The notes under the pieces: generated by a model | Database searches by the model: none | The model's input: only the letters and a program-made list of their open reading frames with translations | What the model was told of the DNA's origin: nothing | DNA from: Nageia nagi | Taxonomy: Eukaryota > Pinophyta | Reading direction: 5' to 3' | Length of the DNA: 64,000 nucleotides | Assembly (NCBI GenBank): GCA_050084985.1 | Contig: JBITNC010000001.1 | Coordinates: 10,478,001-10,542,000 of the forward strand | Translations under genes and position numbers: made by a program | In this document: positions 36,269 through 48,545 of the stretch, piece by piece | Position numbering within the stretch: position 1 is the first letter of the stretch | Layout: every line of letters begins with the position of its first letter

Positions 36269-37225
36269 CTACAACCCAATCATTTGTAAAAGTATGAGAC
36301 TTGGAATAAATAGCACAAACATAAGCACCTTTCTTATTTTTCTTTCTTTGAAGTTGTTCACATTATCTTTGCCTTTGTTATTTTTCTCCCTATTTTTCTT
36401 GAAGCAATGGTTCTCTTTGTGACCATATATTCCATAAAAGTTACAATTTTCATCAAATGTTTCCTTAGGCATATAACATTTGTTTGACTTACCTTTGTGA
36501 TCATGATGATTGTTGTCATACTTCTTTGCATTTCTCCTAGGATGAGCATGAGGGATCTTCTTATGATTTTTGAACTTCTTCTTGGAGTGAGTTGAGTTAG
36601 TTGCACCTAAAGAAATGTTTTTCTCCTTTGGAGAAGAAATCAGCACCTTCTTATTGATGGTTTCTTCATTATTCAAGAGAAGTCTATAAAGATTTTCTAT
36701 ATAGAAGACTTCCTCTTCATCATCAAGCCTAGTCTTAATAACAATCACAAAGTGATTAAACTTTGTTAAGAGGCTTTGTAAGATGATGAACACCATAAAT
36801 TCATCATCGATCCAATTACATCCACAACTCACAAGCTGAGTCTTTAGATTAATAATCTTATTTAAGTAGATTGCCACACCTTCATCCTCCTCTTGATAAG
36901 ATTGCAAGAGTTTTTAAAAGATGGTAAGCCTCTTTGAAAACTTAGACCCAAGGTATATCTTCTTAAGCCTATCCCAAGCTTCTTTAGTAGATGTTAAAGT
37001 TGAAATCATGAGGCTAACTTCATCAAAAACTACCCTAAAGATCATAGAAGTTACCAACTCATTTTTGTTATTATATACCTCCAATGCATTAGCTTCTATT
37101 GGGGTGACTTGATTCTCATTCACTGTTTGCTAAAGCTTGCATGTTTGAAGCTCTACTTTCATCCTTGGTTTCCAAATACCATAATTGGAACCATCAAAGA
37201 TGTGCTTAGGTGCAAAGGAATATCC
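36269..37225 (-). pseudogene. copia gag remnant
   Basis: Gag coats the element RNA in virus-like particles. The minus strand begins near APKHIFDGSNYGIWKPRM. The ATG found in the younger element is lost. It continues with STKEAWDRLKKIYLGSKFSK, a frame break, then the 36269-36907 frame with IDDEFMVFIILQSL and a zinc knuckle CNFYGIYGHKENHC whose second Cys has become Tyr. It runs into the protease region. Confidence 0.85.
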
Positions 37226-39209
37226 TATTTCTACAAAATAAAGCTTAATTGATTAAAGCATAAGAAGCATTAACATATGATTTTCTATGAATCTCTCATT
37301 TCTAGAAAAGAAAGGTTAATTGATTAAAGCATAAGAAGCATAAACATATGATTTTTCAAGAATCTCCCATTTCTTCAAAAGAAAGGTTAATTGATTAAAG
37401 CATAAGAAGCATGAACTTATGATTTTCTAGTCATAAGTAGCAAAATCAATCATGTAACTAACAAACATTTATCTAACCATCAAGCATTTAACCAATTATC
37501 CTAACAATTGCTAGTAACCAACTAATATAAACTAATCATGTTTAATATTATTACAATTGAAAGAAACTTGTACAAAATAAAAATTGACAAGTTCTAGGTT
37601 AGTAGCTTTGTTTAGGTTAGTGATTTGTAGCTAGTAAGTTTTAGGTTGGTGTTAGTAAATTGTAAATCATATTAGTGTACTTGTTTAACCTTAAGTAGTT
37701 TGAAGGTTAGTAAGTCCTAATCTACAATTGTAGTTAGCATTTGAGTTTAGTGCTTGAAGTTAGTGCATATTTTATATTTGACTTAACTTAATTTGAGCAT
37801 TTATTTATTGTTTTAACCATAAAAAAAGAGCCACACACAACAAGGAGTTAGTAGTTTACTTAGTTTTGGGTTAGTTACATAACAAAGCTCTGAGAGCTTT
37901 CCAACATGCTCAATATCAATACAAGTCTTAACAACTTATCATAAAAGCAAGGTTAATTAACACCAACTTGCTTTAGGGAAGATTTAGTTCAAGAGAAAGA
38001 GCCATTTCCTTTGTCTCACAAGGATTGACCATTTTTACATTTTTTCTTCATATTCTTTCTTCCTTGTTTTCTTCTAAAGCTTGTTCATATTCTTATCAAG
38101 AACCTTCCTTCTTGCAATAGGACTCCTTAATTTTCCTATGCCTAGAAGACATCACAAACAAGCCGGATGGGCAAAGGTGGAGATAATGAGGAAGTGGGTT
38201 ATACAGGCAATAATTCATAGGAAGTGTAAGCAAAAAAAATAGTATTTCAGCCATAAGCGATGCTTAGGGAGCAAAGGAGAGTCGCATTCTAAGAAACAAA
38301 TAGGTGGTGAGTGCTAACACACGAGTTAGGTGGATTGGCTGAGAGGGAAGTGAAATGGCTAAGTCATAACAAGGATTCATGAGTCTACGAGGGCAACAGG
38401 GGAAAATTAATGATGCAAGCTAGGCAAGAGGCACTTTAGTTAAGTGAGTGATGCTTCAATAGGCAAACAATGTGAGCTAGGCAAGCAACACTTTAGTTAG
38501 GAGGGCAACGCTTCAGCCAGGTGGTCAACTCTTTAGCAAGGTAGGCGACACTTCAGCTAAGTAGGTGGTGATGGCAAGGGGCTACCGAGGGGCCTACCAA
38601 CTAGTGAGGTGGAGCCCCTTTCAGCTAGTTTTAAAAAAAAAAACTTGTATATTATTTTACTAATATATTTTATTGTAAAAAAAAAACACTTCCATTTGAT
38701 TTTTTTATTTTAACTCACAAATTTAACAAAAAAAAATATCACATATAATGTCCCCCTTTTTTATAGTTAATTTACAACATTTTTATTTTATATAATGTAA
38801 ACTTTATTTTGAACAAAAAAAGTAAAATAAATATATAACAATAATATCCTTTTTATGGGGAAAAAAAATTGCACAAATTTACACCTTTTTTTAAATATCA
38901 AAAAAAAATTATAGGGTAGAAAAGGATTGCAATTTTTTACTATTATCATAACAAATGTTTAAAAGATTATTGACTAATGAGCAATTTTAACAAAGAGAAT
39001 TTTTATAGTTAACAACGAATGTTAGTACAAAAAATATTGCCCAACAATATTGTTAAATGTTTTAAAGAAAAAATGAACTAGCATATATCAAAAAAATGTT
39101 AGTATCACAAAATGATTCAAGATGAGGAGGATGAGGAGGCATACCTAATGAAGATGTTACCTCACCAAATGAAGTAGGAAGATCCTCCAAGGAAGGCTAT
39201 GGTACCAAT
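37226..39209 (-). mobile_element. copia leader with GC-richer island
   Basis: Two kilobases between gag and the primer site. Near gag there are three copies of a ~62-bp repeat around aaaggttaattgattaaagc (37240-37430). At 38150-38630 lies a GC-richer island with a ~20-bp tandem pattern (ggcaagcaacactttagtta and variants, 38410-38570). AT-rich DNA then leads to the primer site. The island does not match the islands of the other leaders. Confidence 0.6.
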
Positions 39210-39686
39210 TAAGAGAGATTAAATGTCCTACATCCAAGATCACCTTGGAGTTTTCTTCTACTTCTAAAGAATAACTCAAGAGATAATCACTCAATCATAC
39301 ACAAGTGAGACAATCATGTATAATGGTTCCTTTCTATCTAGAGAGAACTCCACTCTAAGCTAGATTCTATTACTTATCAAGACTCATAAAACTCTCTAAC
39401 AACATTAGAATTATCTCCTTTAATCAACCTATGCTCTAAGAGCATAACAATACTTCAAACTCATGAGTCATGTATTTTACAAGGTCAAGCCCTCTATTTA
39501 TAGGAGAGAACCCCACCTTAACTGACCTTTTAACCCAAAGTTTACATGAGGTAGGAATGGTCAAGTTGCACTTATTTAATTTTTAAATACTAAAAAGGTA
39601 TTTATAAATACTTTTATTATTTAGATGAATTAAGTAAGTGAGACACATTTTAGATACCAAACAATAATGCATTAGGAATTCTAACA
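39210..39686 (-). repeat. copia 5' LTR
   Basis: Partner of 32193-32658. Its first dinucleotide has changed from TG to TA, with a TATA box on minus at 39494-39503 and the stem-loop, now partly mispaired, at 39323-39353. Confidence 0.85.
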
Positions 39687-39691
39687 AAGTA

Positions 39692-42029
39692 GAGTAACAA
39701 TTTTTTTCTGGTTGACAGGTAACTACATTAAGTAAATGATTATAATATTCTTAATTAAGAAAAATAAATATTAATGGATCTAGATAATATCTATCTAATA
39801 GAAGAAATATTTTGGAAGTAGAAATCCTAAATTAAATGGCTACAGGAAGGAGACAAAACTATGAAATTTTTTTATGCTACCATCATAAAATACAGGGCTC
39901 ATAATCATATCACCTCTCTTGAGACTCCAGACATTCAAACACTTTTAGTTCCCAAATACATTGAGAACCATGATATAATCTCTTTCTTCAATTCTTTGCT
40001 TTTAGAGGGACCTATTAATAGATCAAATTCACAATCTCAACTTCTAATGTATATACCAACACTAGTCACACTTGCTCATAATGATATCTTGCTAGGTCCA
40101 ATATCATAAATAGAGGTCAAACAAGCCCTCTTTCAAATGAAGAGTTATGGTTCCCTTGGCCCATATGGTTTCCCTCTAAGAATTTTTATAATATTTTTTG
40201 CAATTACACAAGGATAATATCATAGGGGTGATAAGAGAATCCTTTTCTTATAAACAGATGCTCAATAGGTTTAACCATACTTTCTTAGTTCTTATTCCCA
40301 AGATAGATGGTTTTAAAATTCTCAATTTTTTATACCAATCTCTCTTTGAAATTGTATTTACAAACTAATTTCTAAAGTGGCTTCCAATAGGTTGAAACAA
40401 ATTCTCTCTTATATTATTTTTGAAGACTAGAAGACCTTTTGGTTTCCAACTAATGGATGAACTCTCCCTTATTCATGAACTCATATAGTCCCTCAACCAT
40501 TCCAATAAGAAGGGGATATTACTCAAACTTGATATGAAAAAAGTATTTAATAGGGTAAACTAGGAATTTCACAACTTGATTCAATGAAAATTTGGTATTG
40601 AAGAGGGTTATATTCAATGGATAAGATCGCTCTTTTCCACCCCTTCTTTCTCCATTTTATTAAATGGATTCTCAAAAGATTTCTTCAAGAGCTCTAATGG
40701 AATCCGATGGGGTGATCCATTATCTCCTTATCTCTTCATATTAGTAGCTAAAAGTCTAAGCATAGGTATGAAATTTATTTTAGATATAGATCATATCAAA
40801 GGTTTTCACTTTATAAATCATGGATCCCTTATCATTTATTCATAATTTGCACATGATACTTTATTGGATTTCCATTTTTCCATTCAATATATCATTATAT
40901 TAAAAGGGTTGCTTCACTTTTACAAAATGCCTTAGGCCAAGTGATCAATCTAGAGAAATATCAACTTTTTAATATCAATATGAGAAATTCTCAGTTTTGT
41001 CTCTTCTCTCAGATGAAAAGTATGAGCATTGGCTCCCTTCCTAATAAATACCTAGGAATGCATCTTGCATAGAGAGGAAATCTAGGTGAATTTTAGGACC
41101 AACTCATTTTCAAGTTTAATATGAAATTGATATCTTAGAAAGAAAGGTAGCTTCCACTATAGGTCGGTTGGTGAAAATAAAATCAATTCTAAGTGCACTT
41201 CCTATCTTCTAGATGGGATCCTTTTGGATACCAAGTAGTATTATCTCTAAAATAGAACATATATAGATCATTAGAGACTTCTTATGGCATATTTATTCTA
41301 AAGATAAAAATATTTACCTTATCAACTAGCCTACAATTTCCTCTAGTAAGTCTTTTGGAGCTTTGGGCATCAAGAATTTATGCTACATGAATATAGCCCT
41401 TCTTTGTAAATTAATACAAAGGATTTATATTGATAATTCTTCTCTTTAGAGTAAATTTTATGATTCAAATATCTATACATGGATGAACACATTTGCATTT
41501 TTATCATTCCTAACTCTCCCATGGATTCCCACTATGGAATAGTCTCATGTGAGCTTTCCCCTTTAAGCTCCTTTTTTTCCATTGGGATATTGGTGATGGT
41601 AGAAGACCCCAGTTATGGGATGAACCTTGGATTCTCCCTACTCCCTTTAGTAATTTTGATGCTTATCCTAATACCAAGCCTCTTATTTATAACATTTGGG
41701 GTGAATATGTTTTAGACTATTGGTGTTAGTAAAATATGGATGGTACCCCCATCAATAAATGGATAGATCCTTTCGAATTCCTAAACAACCACCCACAAGA
41801 AGTTAAGAAACTAATATCTCTTCTTGGAAAATTAAAATTCAAATATATAACAACATTGAAGATGATATCACCTAGTCCCTTTCCACCTTAAGATAATTTA
41901 TGGTCAACTCATCTTATAATGCCTTCTACATAGATCAACGAAACCCTTACACTCCTCCTATATGGAATAATATTTGGAGATCAAAAGCTTGGCATAAAGA
42001 TTCCTTCTTACTTTAACATGAACCCAATA
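39692..42029 (+). pseudogene. L1-type LINE ORF2, reverse transcriptase part
   Basis: Continuation of the LINE after the copia insertion. The frame reads WLQEGDKTMKFFYATI and NHITSLETPDIQ (the usual W-x-x-x-GD-x-N-T-K-F-F-H region), then KQALFQMKSYGSLGPYGF (usually K-S-P-G-P-D-G-F). Decayed RT motifs and the downstream GRRPQLWDEPWI block of the post-RT region follow. The catalytic FADD-like motif has decayed to a degenerate FAHD (about 40846-40857), and stops are scattered throughout. The 3' end and poly(A) tail are missing; at about 42030 copia integrase DNA on the opposite strand begins. Confidence 0.8.
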
Positions 42030-42039
42030 ACAACTTTTG

Positions 42040-43810
42040 TTGACCCTAAACCACCTCTTCATCAAAAATCACATCTCTAGAAACAACAAGCTTATGAGTT
42101 TTTGGGTTGTAAAGCCTATAGGCTTTGATATTTTCACAATACACAATAAAGATACATGCCTCACTCTTTACATCAAGCTCTCTCCATGTCTCATCAACTA
42201 CATGAACATATGCCAAACACCTAAAAATGTTGAAGTGATTAACATTAGGCTTCTTTTCAAACCATGCCTCATAAGGAGTCATGTTTTCCAAACTTATAGT
42301 AGGGCTCCTATTCAAAATGTATATTATTGTTTGAACTACATCAACCCAATAACAATTGCTCAACTTCTTTTTTTGTAGCATGTAATTGAAGTTTTGGATT
42401 TGATATTGTTGGAGGGACTGCTAGGTAGAATTTGTATAATTATTTTATGTTGTGGAATAAGACTAGGATTCATTCTTGATTATGTATTTGTAGTACTCTC
42501 CTCATGGATGCCATTATCTACAAATAATTTTTTTGGACCCCAAACTCCCCCTTCATCAAAAAGCATATCTCTGGATGCAACAAGCTTGTGAGTTTTGGGG
42601 TTGTAGTTCACCTATAGGCTTTGTTATTTTCATATTACCTAAAAAATATACATGCCTCACTTTTTACATCAAGCTTTATCTTGATCTCATAAGCCATATG
42701 AACATATGCTAAACATCCAAAGACTTTGAAGAGATTGATATCAAGCCTCTTTACAAACCATGTCTCATATGGAATCATGTTTTCAAACTTCTATTGGGGA
42801 TCCTATTCAAAAAATATATTTTTGTTCATACTGCATCAACCCAATAACAACTTCTCAAATTCTTTATTTGTAGCATTGTTCTATCCATTTATACAAATAT
42901 TTTATTCTTTTTCTTAACCACCCCATTTTGTTGTAGAGTGTAGGAAACAATCATTTTCCTTTTGATACCACAATCTTTACAAAATTGAAGAAAATCATTT
43001 GAACAAAACTCTCCACACTGGTCAGTCCTCAAGAATTTTATACACCTCCCACTTTGATTCTCAACATAATTTTTGAACTCCTTAAAGAACCTAAATGCCT
43101 CATCTTTTTTTTTATGAAAAACACCCAACACATCCTTGAAAATCATCAATGAAAGTAATAAAATAGGAATTTCTTCCTAAAATCATGGTTTGCATAGGAC
43201 CACAAATATCAAAATGGATTAGTTAGAGTAGGTATGAGTCCCTCCATTCTTTACCTTTTGGAAAATGATGTCTAGCATCCTTTTTGAAAGCACATCCTTC
43301 ACATGCACCATTTGGATCTTCAACTTTTCATAATCCATACACTTGTGGTGAGAGCAACTTTAAACTTAAAATGTTTAAATGCCCAAATATGATATGCCAT
43401 AACAAATTCTTACTTTCTACAACCATAAGAGCAAGGTTTCCCCCTTGCACTCCAAACTTCAAAGGAAACAACATATTAGTTGGCATGTGAACAATAGTAA
43501 CATGTCTATTTCCATTATTTTTATCATAGATCATGCACTTTTTATCTTCAAAAACTAACTTGTATTTTTTCTCAAATATTTTTCCAATCCTCAACAAATT
43601 ATGTATCAAATTAGGAGCATAGTAAATATCCTTTACTTTCTTCTCTCCTACTTTTATTTGCACTTCCATATCTCCTTTATCTATCACCTCCAAGAATTTC
43701 ATATCCCTAAGCTTGATATTTCATTTATAAGAATGTTCCAAAGATGATAACACTTGTTTATTTCCATTCATGTGATTAGTGTAGTCACTATCAAGAATCC
43801 ATGATTCATC
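42040..43810 (-). pseudogene. truncated copia protease-integrase with duplicated integrase end
   Basis: The minus strand shows the protease site WILDSDYTNHM (D-S-D in place of D-S-G), the protease core (43328-43702), and LLWHIIFGHLNILSLKLLS with C-x-x-C. The integrase core follows (42889-43149) with FLRTDQCGEF and TLQQNGVVKKKN, where the catalytic Glu has become Lys. The C-terminal block CYWVDAV-x-T-x-IY-x-LNR...YEAWF...RDVIFDE appears twice: a degraded copy at about 42540-42890 and a better copy at 42046-42381, about 490 bp apart. RT and RNase H are absent. The piece ends against the LINE at about 42030. Confidence 0.82.
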
Positions 43811-43846
43811 CTCATTCTTGTTAGTCTTGTTGTAAGAAAAAAAAAA

Positions 43847-44736
43847 TTATTCTCCATAAAAATCCTCTTCAATATAATGGGTCATCTTTACATCATTTGA
43901 AGCTTGCTTCAAATTGCACTTTCTCTCAAAATGACCAAATTTATTACAATGGTAACAATGTATGTTTCTTTTGTCTCCTCTTCCTCTACCTCTACTAGTT
44001 GCTCCACCTCTAGGGACTGAACCATGTTCCTCTAGAAGAGTTTTGGCCTCTCCTTTAGCCTCTACTATCTCCACTACTACTTGTCTCATTCTCTTTTGAA
44101 GAGAATGCCTTATCCTCAACTCCACTAACTTGTAATTCTTTTAGCCTCTCCCCATGTCATATGAGAGAGCTAATTAATTGGTAAAATTCAAGAGTGGACA
44201 AATTTGTACTTTCTTCTATGATGATTGCTATATGGTTCCACTTAGGGGTGAGTGTTCTCAACACTTTTTTTATCATGATCTTCTTGTCTAGATTTTCTCC
44301 AATAGTGGCCTTCTTGTTCACAATGGCTTTCACTCTCACAAAGTAGTCTCCAACCCCTTAATTATCTTGCATTTTCAAACTCTCTTCTCAAAGTTTGCAA
44401 CTTCACCTCATTTACTTGGGTACTTCTTTAATACCCTTTCTTCAATGCTTTCCAAGCTTGTTGAGCTATCATACAACTTGCAATTATTGAGATAACGCTC
44501 TTGTTAATAGCTTCTTATAGATGATACAATGCAAGATCATTTTTATTTTGGACCTCCTTCATTATTTTCCTCGCATCTACTATTAAATCACACCAATCAG
44601 TTGGATTTCTATATCCATCTTCTACATTATCTCACAAATATTTGCCCAATAGAAAAATCTTCATCTTGATGCTCCAATATTCATAATTAGACCCATCAAA
44701 CTTAGGAATTTGTAAAGAATTTATGCTCATGGCCAT
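43847..44736 (-). pseudogene. copia gag remnant with intact zinc knuckle
   Basis: The minus-strand ATG at 44734-44736 opens MAMSINSLQIPKFDGSNYEY, a classic copia Gag start. The middle part (44157-44339) has KIMIKKVLRTLTPKWNHIA. The last frame (43847-44125) has an Arg/Gly-rich linker and an intact CCHC knuckle, CYHCNKFGHFERKC. At least two frame changes and an early stop lie between. It is a different lineage from the elements at 32193 and 47095. Confidence 0.85.
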
Positions 44737-44835
44737 TATAACACACTTCAACAAGAAACCATGCTTAAATCAAAAATTTGAAAAATTGCAAGAGAAAAAA
44801 ACCACATGCCTATTTCAAACCCTTCAACCCAACTA

Positions 44836-45300
44836 GATCTGATACCAAATGAAGTTTTATAGCATAAACAAATATTATTTTGTAGCCATAACAATAATAA
44901 ATAAGGAAGAAATTGATAACAAACATTTGTACTTATTTTGACACCATAACATTACATGAATGTTGAACTCAATGCACACAACAACAAAGGATCACACTAT
45001 ATACTAATATGGATAGAAAAGAATCAACCTAGAATGTAAAATAAATTAGCTCAACCCTACAACTACTCAAATAATGAAACTGAATAGTTTCTTTTAGTTA
45101 CAAATACTTAAAACAAAAAATGCTTTAGTTATATACACATAAACTTTATATGGTATATGCATGAAATTTTTCATCTTTGATGTACACATGACATATTTAA
45201 ATGATATATGCATAGGTTATTATGGTAATATATGCATGGGTTATTTACTTGAATGATCAAAACATAAAATCAACAGTTTAGATAGGGAAATAAAGGTTAG
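44836..45300 (-). repeat. primer site and putative 5' LTR of the 42-45 kb copia piece
   Basis: A primer-binding site (minus TGGTATCAGATC) lies at 44836-44847 and an LTR-like start, tgaagttttatagc, at 44850. No second LTR copy exists in the window, so the right end is a guess. Confidence 0.45.
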
Positions 45301-45389
45301 TTTTCAACATTCACTGGAATTTACTACCATATCCTCATATATTTTTCGTAATTTATGTACATTTTGAGGATACATCATCCTGTGATGAA

Positions 45390-45712
45390 GAATCTTTATG
45401 TATAAGGATTCTTTGGATAAGGATGATGTTGCCTCTCTAACTACAAATATTTTGTTACATGAAACTTAGACAACTTCAAATACTTTGGATATCGTACATG
45501 ATGAGGATGTTTTGGATGGAATTGCTTCTATCTTTATCAATTCACACATTTTAGATGTTGTTAACTTGCATGAGGAGCTTACATATTTGTTTGATGTTCC
45601 TTTATATTTTTAGGACTTTACTTTGATGAGCCTTCCTTATTTTGATGAGCCACCTTATCCCCCTACTCTTATTTCCTTGGAGCCTTCTTTTACTTCACTT
45701 GTCTTGCATTGA
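45390..45712 (+). pseudogene. decayed acidic coding-like block, family unknown
   Basis: A plus frame stays open for about 107 codons except for two TAGs, and ends at TGA 45710-45712. It reads SLDKDDVASL, then HDEDVLDGIASIFINSHIL, DVVNLHEELTYLFDV and LPYFDEPPYPPTLISLEP. The composition is acidic, then Pro-rich. No family is recognised. It could belong to the C-terminal part of an old retroelement polyprotein or a host gene. Confidence 0.3.
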
Positions 45713-47089
45713 GATTCTTATGAGACTCTCTAATGTATCTTAAATTGGACTTCCTTAAGAAGATCTTGAAGACTATTTCTAGGCTTATTTGCCTCTCTTT
45801 CTTATTGCTTCCATGGCTATTTTCCTTATATAATAGAACATTAGACCTTCTATACTTAATGAACTATTGATGACATATTCACTTCAGTTTGTAAACACAT
45901 TAAAATTGGATTTTGTATTATTGATAGAATTATATTGATATTTATGGCATTTATCATGCATTATACTATCATGTCTAGCTAAAGTGTGTTTGCATCTCCT
46001 TCGATCAGATCGATCGAATCTGTTTTGGCCTTTAAGATGTTTATAACACATTCTTTCCAGTTGCTTGGATGACTTGCCAATCATCCAAATGATCTTGCAG
46101 GTCACATAGTCATCCGTACGATCCTATTTGAGGTTTATAAAAGCCAATATGGGCTCACTTTTTGAGATTCTTCTTGCATTTACATACTTTTCATGAGCTC
46201 TATGACTTCTATAATTTACTTCCTACATCCATACTGGTGACATCAATTTACAAAGGACCACATCAAGTCTTGAGATTATCTCTTCACACCTTGGGAACAC
46301 TTCTCCATAACACATGGATTGAGGTATATTTTGATCATTTGAGTTTTCTTGTGCTATTAATGGTGAATTTCATGGGTATTTACAAATTTGAAGCCTTAAT
46401 CACTTTCAATTGAAGACTTTTATGCTTGATTAAGTTATAGAGTTATAATTGTGTGGCATATAGGCATCTTTAGGCTAAATTCATATTTATGGTTTCAAAC
46501 TAAGGTTTGACATTTAAGGTCTAAACCCTAGGGTTTAAAAGATCTTTGTTGTCTCATTAGCATTTTAGCATTTAGATCTATTATTTCTAGCATTAAATTA
46601 ATTATCATTATTATCGTATTTGGTCATTTGATTAAATCTTTGAACATATGTAGTCTTTGTCAATCTTTGTCATATTATTATCACTTAGCATTGTCTAATT
46701 GTCTTGTATAAACATGTTGTCTCTAGTCTATGTGTCTAAATCATACTTGCATCATAGGCATTGTGATCTTTTCTACCATCATCTTGATTGTGGATAAGGA
46801 GACTTACAACCATTTTGAGATGGTGTTTCACCTCACTTGGATAATCATAAGGTCTAAAGGACTTATGGTTTGAAGCCTTCTATAATCTTTTTGTTTTCCT
46901 TTTAGGTCTATACATCACATTGCATCATTGAAGCATAAAGGACAATCTCTAAACCCTATCTTGTCAATACATATTATAGGAAAATGAGATGGAATGTATC
47001 AAGATTCTTGGAGTTGCTTATAAATGTTGTGAGTGATTTAGGTGCAAAGATTTTGATCCATTCACACAATATGATTCATAACCTCATTC
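45713..47089. other. anonymous AT-rich DNA
   Basis: No gene, LTR or strong repeat is seen. It is the left flank of the copia insertion at 47095; the last five bases are the target site atcat (47090-47094). Confidence 0.45.
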
Positions 47090-47094
47090 ATCAT

Positions 47095-47571
47095 TGAGAG
47101 AATTAGCACTACTCTAATTCTCAAGGTCCAAGACTAGGAAGCTCAATCATTCAACATAACACCATTCATAAGATAACACAAGTGTAATGTGGTTCCTCCC
47201 TCCTTGGGAGTACATCCACAACTAGTATCTCAATTCTCAAGTATGCCCCTCTTACAACTATTCTCTTCCTCTCCTACACAAACTAGTAGAGTAATCTTAC
47301 TCCCAAAACTTAGATATGTTACAAGAGGAGAGGCCCTCTATTTATAGCTTGAGAGCACCTCCCTAACCTCCTTTTAACCCAAGGGTAAGGTTAGGGTTAC
47401 AATAAATGTATGACTTAACTTTAACCTACCAACTAACCCCATGGTTAGGTCAAAGTCCACACATAATAAAGAATTCAATTAATCCCTTAAGGTATCTACA
47501 TATCCTTTAAGTGATTAATTGAATTTACAAGGAGTTTAGATATTCACAATATTTCATTACAAATTCTAACA
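47095..47571 (-). repeat. copia 3' LTR (477 bp)
   Basis: Plus strand tgagagaattag...attctaaca. TATA box on minus at 47338-47347, stem-loop at 47189-47219. The polypurine tract (minus AAGGGGGAG) follows at 47572-47580. Confidence 0.95.
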
Positions 47572-48055
47572 CTCCCCCTTAATGCAATATTGGGATAGAG
47601 CGTAGAAGAGAGAAGAGAGAGAGTAAGAGAGAGTTCTCCTCCATAGAGATACAAGTGGAGATGAGAACATTTACATATTTGAGAATCTTTTTGAGAACTA
47701 GTATGAGACTCACTACATTACCATTTGACAAAATGGTTTACAATACAATCATTAACCACAACTGGTTTCAATGTACATAGTAGTCGATCAACTTTAAGCT
47801 GACATGTGAGTCTCCATGAGCTTGCTTTCACAAGGTGAGTAACCTGCATTTCTGAAGAAGATCCTGCATGCTACAAGCAACTCATGAACAAAATCAGTTA
47901 GATGCATCATATATTCAAATAAAAGAATCAAATAATGCCATCTTATAAATAACTGATTAATGGTGCACTATAAGTCATCACGGAGATGCCATGCCATCAC
48001 TCATAGTCACCTGTTGTATATAGACATGTGTTTATTATTAATAGAGCATAAAAAA

Positions 48056-48495
48056 TTGTACAACGAGTTTCTCACGCAAAGCAAACTCACCACGGAGGTA
48101 TAAAATGTACAACAAGTTCATCACACAGAGCAAACTTACCACGGAGGTATATTAATTATATGCTCAAAAAATTGTACAACGAGTTTCTCATGCAAAGCAA
48201 ACTCACCACGGAGGTATAAAATGTACAACAAGTTTGTCACGTAGAACAAACTTACCACGGAGGTATAAAATGTACAACAAGTTTGTCATGTAGAGCAAAC
48301 TTACCATGGAGGTATAAAAATGTACAACAAGTTTGTCATGCAGAGCAAACTTACCACGGAGGTATAAAAATGTACAACAAGTTTGTCACGTAGAGCAAAC
48401 TTACCACAGAGGTATAAAATAATCAACACTCTATAACAACAATTGTACAACAAGTTTTTCATGTAGAGCAAACTTACCACGGAGGTATAGAATGT
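48056..48495 (-). repeat. 3'-UTR minisatellite, 8 copies of ~50 bp
   Basis: Units start with tgtacaac at about 48056, 48106, 48172, 48221, 48271, 48321, 48371 and 48443. Most are spaced exactly 50 bp apart. Core words are acaacaagtttgtcacgtag, agcaaacttaccacggaggt and ataaa. Two units have short unrelated inserts. The array lies between the end of pol and the 3' LTR. Confidence 0.92.
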
Positions 48496-48545
48496 ACAAT
48501 CACAAAAGGCCTCTTAGAGGTGAAGTTGTCATCACTAACAAAAGT

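Larger units (their letters stand above)
32193..39686 (-). mobile_element. decayed full-length Ty1/copia element
   Basis: LTRs at 32193-32658 and 39210-39686 enclose, on the minus strand, a leader, gag, protease, integrase, RT, RNase H and a 3' untranslated region. The flanks are aacta (32188-32192) and aagta (39687-39691), a 5-bp target duplication with one change, and the interrupted LINE continues across it. The primer-binding site next to 39210 reads TGGTACCATAGCC, worn from TGGTATCAGAGCC. Frame changes and stops run throughout, so it is inactive. It belongs to the same lineage as the element at 47095-56555, since domain order and wording agree closely. Confidence 0.9.

Noticed and set aside
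42394-42591. Plus-strand 65-codon frame and the long plus frame 42037-42378
   Set aside because: They are antisense shadows of the two copia integrase C-terminal copies.
48056-48495. CRISPR-like array
   Set aside because: Units are contiguous and diverged, with no unique spacers and no cas genes; this is a minisatellite inside a plant retroelement.
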